Positions 60,608-64,000 of a stretch of 64,000 nucleotides of DNA are shown one piece after another. Source of the DNA: Bacteroidales bacterium (GTDB taxonomy: Bacteria; Bacteroidota; Bacteroidia; Bacteroidales; VadinHA17). The notes under the pieces were generated by a model that worked only from the letters and a program-made list of their open reading frames with translations, searched no databases and was not told the origin of the DNA. The translations under genes were made by a program, and so were the position numbers. Numbering within the stretch: position 1 is the first letter of the stretch; each line of letters starts with the position of its first letter. Where the stretch lies: the NCBI GenBank assembly GCA_016715075.1, contig JADKBK010000009.1, positions 62,001 through 126,000 of the forward strand, given 5' to 3'.

Positions 60608-61177
60608 TTAATTGGCCTGTATTCCAAGGTTTTGAGCCTTAAAATAGGTCATGCCATTTATCTCTGTCATATCCATTACTCTGAGTCCATGAGATTCCAA
60701 CATTTTTGAAACATCATTTTTATCATATTCCACATCGATCTTCGCATCAAGAAAATTTATAAATCCTTTGTACATTCTTGAAGTTATATTTATACCCTTC
60801 TGTGTCTTCCAGTCAGAAAAACAGCCGATAAAAGTGCTGTCGGGTGACAAAACATTCACCACAGAATGAAGAAAACTGTCCAGATGTTTAATAAGATTCA
60901 ACTTCTTAATATTTATCAGTGTTGTTACACTCTGTAATTCGTTAGGATCATAATAATAATGGTGTTTGGATGAGAGAACAAGCATATTATCCTCATTTGT
61001 CAGTCCATGGCATTCCAAATAATCGAAAAAGTTCTCGCCACCTTCAGCTATCAGATTATTTATAACCGGATTTTCCATGTTTTTTTCCTCATTCAATTTT
61101 GATACGGTTAAATTTCTCATGATACTTTCTTCGTTAATTTTTCCTGACACATTTAAGGTTGATATATTTTCCATCAT
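60608..61177 (-). CDS. Hypothetical protein (possible methyltransferase-like C-terminus)
   Basis: About 189 residues from the Met at 61177. An earlier Met at 61213 adds a hydrophobic stretch. The region SFLHSVVNVLSPDSTFIGCFSDWKT and the ending MLESHGLRVMDMTEINGMTYF recall the last part of SAM-dependent methyltransferases, but the SAM-binding glycine motif is not visible. No function assigned. A good terminator follows. Confidence 0.55.
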   Translation of the reverse strand: MMENISTLNVSGKINEESIMRNLTVSKLNEEKNMENPVINNLIAEGGENFFDYLECHGLTNEDNMLVLSSKHHYYYDPNELQSVTTLINIKKLNLIKHLDSFLHSVVNVLSPDSTFIGCFSDWKTQKGINITSRMYKGFINFLDAKIDVEYDKNDVSKMLESHGLRVMDMTEINGMTYFKAQNLGIQAN

Positions 61178-61776
61178 TTTTATTAGTTTGATAACGATGT
61201 AAAAGTAAATCACAGAATGACTCCTGTCAAGCCTATAAAGCCCAATTAGTGGGTAAATGAAATTACTTCAAAATATCTTTGTCATCGAAATACGGACGGC
61301 CAGGCCGCAGAATTATCAGTTAACAGAAGAAAAATGCAGGTTCGTCAAAACCAGGTTGAATTTTATGAAAAAAGATGTCATGGGAGTACAGATAAAACAC
61401 TACCCCACACCCATCTAGCTGATTTAATGGCGATTAACTTCGTTTAACTGATCAAATAACTACAAAATCTTATTTATCATAGTTTTGACAAACAGTTTCA
61501 TTATTATGATGAAAATTCATAAAATCATTCAAAAACTGAAATATCGGGACCTGATAATCGACCTCTGAACGCCGATTTTTCCTCCTTTATCTCCTTTGGG
61601 TATAAAATCGCTGCCCTCTGAACATATCAAAACTGATGGTTTTTCAGATTGTTTGACGAACAAAATCGCCTGACTTTGTAACTGAAGAAATCGTAATAGT
61701 AAAATTAAAGAATGGTTGGTTGTTTTGATTATCCTGAAATTTGTAACTTCATCCGAATATCGATACTTAAGGCATT
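61178..61776. other. Gap before the GH172 gene
   Basis: About 600 bases. A TATCTTTG (61276-61283) is a -7 match on the plus strand but is 490 bases from the GH172 start. No ORF, repeat or RNA was recognised. Confidence 0.4.
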
Positions 61777-63753
61777 ATGAGATTATTCTATTTCCAGGTC
61801 GTTTTAACATGCATATTGTTAAGTTATTGCAGCAGAGAGAAGAAATCATACCAAAAGCAGGCTGACAACCAGGAGCATTCCCTTGCAGAGGAACTCAGGG
61901 TATTTTATGATATCAGCTCTCTTCCATCTTATCTTGACAGCACAATCAGCGCCCAGGTATCAACATATGATACCACCTGGGGCAATGACGATGGTTTCAG
62001 CGGTCGTTTTTCTTTCCTAAGAAGAAACGAGGATGGCAGTCTGATCATTTTTGATATAAAGGGCGGAGGCGTAATAAACAGGATATGGACTCCCACTCCT
62101 GGCGATGATACTCTTGATTTCTTTATTGATGATACACTGCAACCTTCATTTTCTGTTTGTTACAGAGATCTGTTTTCAGGGAAAAAGTATCCCTTCACGG
62201 AACCTCTTTGCGGAAACCAGCTTGGCGGATTCTATTGTTATCTGCCGATTCCCTTTGAGAAGAGCTGCCGGATAACCTACAGGGGAAAGAAGGAACAGTT
62301 CCACCAGATTCAGTACAGGCTATATAATAAAGGTTCGAAAATCAAGTCTTTCAGTCTTAACCTTAATAAGGAAGAAAAGGAGGCGTTGGATAAGATCAAA
62401 TCACTCTGGTTTAAGACAGAGAGGGGCCCTGTGGATTTTTACACGGGGAAGCCATTAGTCTCCGCAGGTAAGTTCGAACTTAAACCAGGAGCAGCAACAA
62501 CTATTTTTGAAACAGAAAAGGGAGGGCGCATCCTCGGTATTGAGTTGAGCCCTTCAGATGCCTTTGAAGGATTGAAGAAAAATACGGATATAAAAATTAC
62601 CTGGGATAATGAGAGTATGCCAGCTATTTATTCGCCTGTTGCTGATTTTTTCGGGTATGCCTTCGGATCAGCATCAATGCAAAGCCTTTTGCTGGGATGT
62701 CAGTATAATAAAGCATATTGCTATTTCCCAATGCCATATGACAGATCTGCAAAGATAGAACTGATACAGCGGGAGACTGCAGGCAATCCGGTCAGACAAT
62801 TGAGCGTGAGTGCAAAAATCTGGTATTCTGAAGAAGAAAGATTAATGGATAAGGAGGGTAAGTTTTATGCTGAATGGGAGAAGAACCCTGAAGCCACTGC
62901 CGGACGTCCACATACTATTGCCGAAGTGAAAGGAAAGGGTCATTATGTTGGTACCCTGCTTCAGTCCCAGGGTCTGAGGGCCGGTATGACAATATTTTTC
63001 GAAGGTGATGATTCAACATCAATTGATGGCCAATTCAGGCTTCACGGGACCGGATCGGAAGATTACTTTAATGGAGGATGGTATGCTATGATGGACCGTT
63101 GGGACGATAAGATGAGTTTGCCTCTTCATGGCTCGCTGGGATATTCACTTCCCTTCTGCCGCACAGGAGGCTACAGGCTTTATCTGTCTGACAAGCTCTC
63201 TTTCATGAACAGTTTCTTCCAGAGTATAGAACATGGGCCGGTACGCAATGATGTTCCTGCCGATTATACTTCAATTGGGCTCTATTATTGTGATTCACCT
63301 GTACAAAAAGCCGCTGCGCCAAGCTCTGAGCTTACAAGAGTCTATATTCCAGATACACTTTATATATATCCCCAGTTGATGGATTTTACCCTCTATGGTA
63401 AAATGAATGTTGAAACAACATGGAAATACGGGACAGGAGGCGAGAGCTATCTTTTTACACCCGGAATCGAATCATGGCTGAGATTTTCGCTGAGGGAAAT
63501 CCCGGCTGGCAATTATAAATTGTACTTTGACCTGATAAAAGGTCCGTCAGGATGTGAATTTTCGCTCTGGCAGAGACAAAAGCAGGTTTCTGAATGGCTC
63601 CCATCCAGCAATCAGACTGAATTAAGGGTAAATGATCTTTATGTTTGTGATCTGACACTTCTCGAAACCTCCAAAACTGTGACAATTCGTTTCAAAACTG
63701 ATAAACAGAGGAACAGTTTATTAATGAACAGGGTAATCTTAATAAGAAAATGA
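61777..63753 (+). CDS. DUF2961 / GH172 family lipoprotein
   Basis: A 658-residue protein with a lipoprotein-like start (MRLFYFQVVLTCILLSYC, Cys at 18). The DUF2961 region includes GGGVINRIWTPTPGDDTLDFFID, FGYAFGSASMQSLL and the signature HGTGSEDYFNGGWY near residue 425. GH172 enzymes act on D-arabinan or fructofuranose-type polysaccharides. A jelly-roll C-terminal domain (about 550-655) follows. An oxidoreductase gene starts 13 bases downstream, suggesting a glycan-use locus continuing past the window. Confidence 0.92.
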   Translation: MRLFYFQVVLTCILLSYCSREKKSYQKQADNQEHSLAEELRVFYDISSLPSYLDSTISAQVSTYDTTWGNDDGFSGRFSFLRRNEDGSLIIFDIKGGGVINRIWTPTPGDDTLDFFIDDTLQPSFSVCYRDLFSGKKYPFTEPLCGNQLGGFYCYLPIPFEKSCRITYRGKKEQFHQIQYRLYNKGSKIKSFSLNLNKEEKEALDKIKSLWFKTERGPVDFYTGKPLVSAGKFELKPGAATTIFETEKGGRILGIELSPSDAFEGLKKNTDIKITWDNESMPAIYSPVADFFGYAFGSASMQSLLLGCQYNKAYCYFPMPYDRSAKIELIQRETAGNPVRQLSVSAKIWYSEEERLMDKEGKFYAEWEKNPEATAGRPHTIAEVKGKGHYVGTLLQSQGLRAGMTIFFEGDDSTSIDGQFRLHGTGSEDYFNGGWYAMMDRWDDKMSLPLHGSLGYSLPFCRTGGYRLYLSDKLSFMNSFFQSIEHGPVRNDVPADYTSIGLYYCDSPVQKAAAPSSELTRVYIPDTLYIYPQLMDFTLYGKMNVETTWKYGTGGESYLFTPGIESWLRFSLREIPAGNYKLYFDLIKGPSGCEFSLWQRQKQVSEWLPSSNQTELRVNDLYVCDLTLLETSKTVTIRFKTDKQRNSLLMNRVILIRK

Positions 63754-63766
63754 TTTAAGATCCATT

Positions 63767-64000
63767 ATGATAACAAACAGAGATAATCCGATCAGGGTTG
63801 CTGTCATTGGAGCAGGAGTACGCGGAACAAGTCTTGCAAGGAAGCTGACCTCCTCTTCATTAAGTGCTGTAATAAAAGCAGTTGCAGAGCCTGACGAAGA
63901 AAAACGAAACTCATTTGTTCAGGAATTTGGATTACCGGCAGACGCTGCTTTCTCCGACTGGGCTCATCTTACGGAAAAATTTGATCAGTGTGATGCTGCA
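63767..64000 (+). CDS. Gfo/Idh/MocA-family oxidoreductase (5' part, cut by window)
   Basis: 78 codons to the window end without a stop, starting MITNRDNPIRVAVIGAGVRG. The Rossmann fingerprint is VAVIGAGVRGTSLARKL, and IKAVAEPDEEKRNSF continues the family pattern. These NAD-dependent enzymes act on sugars or glycosides. Its place 13 bases after GH172 suggests cotranscription. Confidence 0.85.
   Translation, partial: MITNRDNPIRVAVIGAGVRGTSLARKLTSSSLSAVIKAVAEPDEEKRNSFVQEFGLPADAAFSDWAHLTEKFDQCDAA

Overview
The window looks like a chromosomal segment of a Bacteroidota bacterium, most likely Bacteroidales or a close relative. The evidence is: promoters of the TTTG / TAnnTTTG type, no reliance on strong Shine-Dalgarno sites, type IX secretion C-terminal signals of both type A (CotH protein) and type B (643-residue protein), many secreted lipoproteins with FISUMP and fibronectin-like domains, a DUF3822-rsmD pair, and a SiaB/SiaC pair. 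No phage, insertion sequence, CRISPR array or rRNA operon was found. There is one tRNA, tRNA-Asp(GTC).

Layout. Positions 1-8.5 kb hold a metallophosphoesterase (cut by the window edge), rsmE, an SPFH / ribbon-helix-helix / zinc-ribbon operon, an ECF sigma factor, uvrA and secreted hypotheticals. Positions 8.6-14.7 kb run leftward: gcvT and a ComB-like phosphatase, then serC-serA-DUF1015 followed by yggS. Positions 14.9-24.7 kb hold an HPt/STAS bicistron, clpB, a flavin reductase, a 1022-residue ABC transporter, the siaB-siaC pair and a THUMP-domain rRNA methyltransferase. Positions 24.7-31.7 kb run leftward: rpsA, STAS, rnz and guaA, with an S41 protease further on. Positions 32-36.2 kb run rightward: rfbA-rfbC-rfbD and a phosphohexomutase (no rfbB). 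Positions 36.3-42.3 kb hold YjbQ, a RecD-like helicase, DUF3822-rsmD, a CotH-family T9SS cargo and tRNA-Asp.

Positions 42.3-58.1 kb are an accessory, surface-directed region. It contains two tandem copies of a fibronectin/FISUMP lipoprotein, a secreted caspase-family protease with a DUF5683-like partner, further FISUMP and SGNH lipoproteins, beta-barrel proteins, a secreted phosphatase-superfamily enzyme and a T9SS type B cargo. Positions 58.1-64 kb hold a ROK kinase, a second SiaC-like protein, two unknown proteins, a GH172 (DUF2961) lipoprotein and the start of a Gfo/Idh/MocA oxidoreductase.

The most notable points are four. First, a DUF5683-caspase-FISUMP gene cluster is followed by a 2.27-kb tandem copy of its last gene, and the two copies diverge mainly in the FISUMP tail. 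Second, six genes are broken by single-base indels, mostly in short homopolymers. The two tandem copies are broken at different sites, so each repairs the other, which points to sequencing or assembly error rather than decay. Third, there is a scattered partner-switching set (SiaB, SiaC, a SiaC paralogue lacking the phospho-threonine, two STAS proteins, one HPt). Fourth, a dispersed family of CACAGAG/CACGGAG inverted repeats sits in four intergenic gaps.
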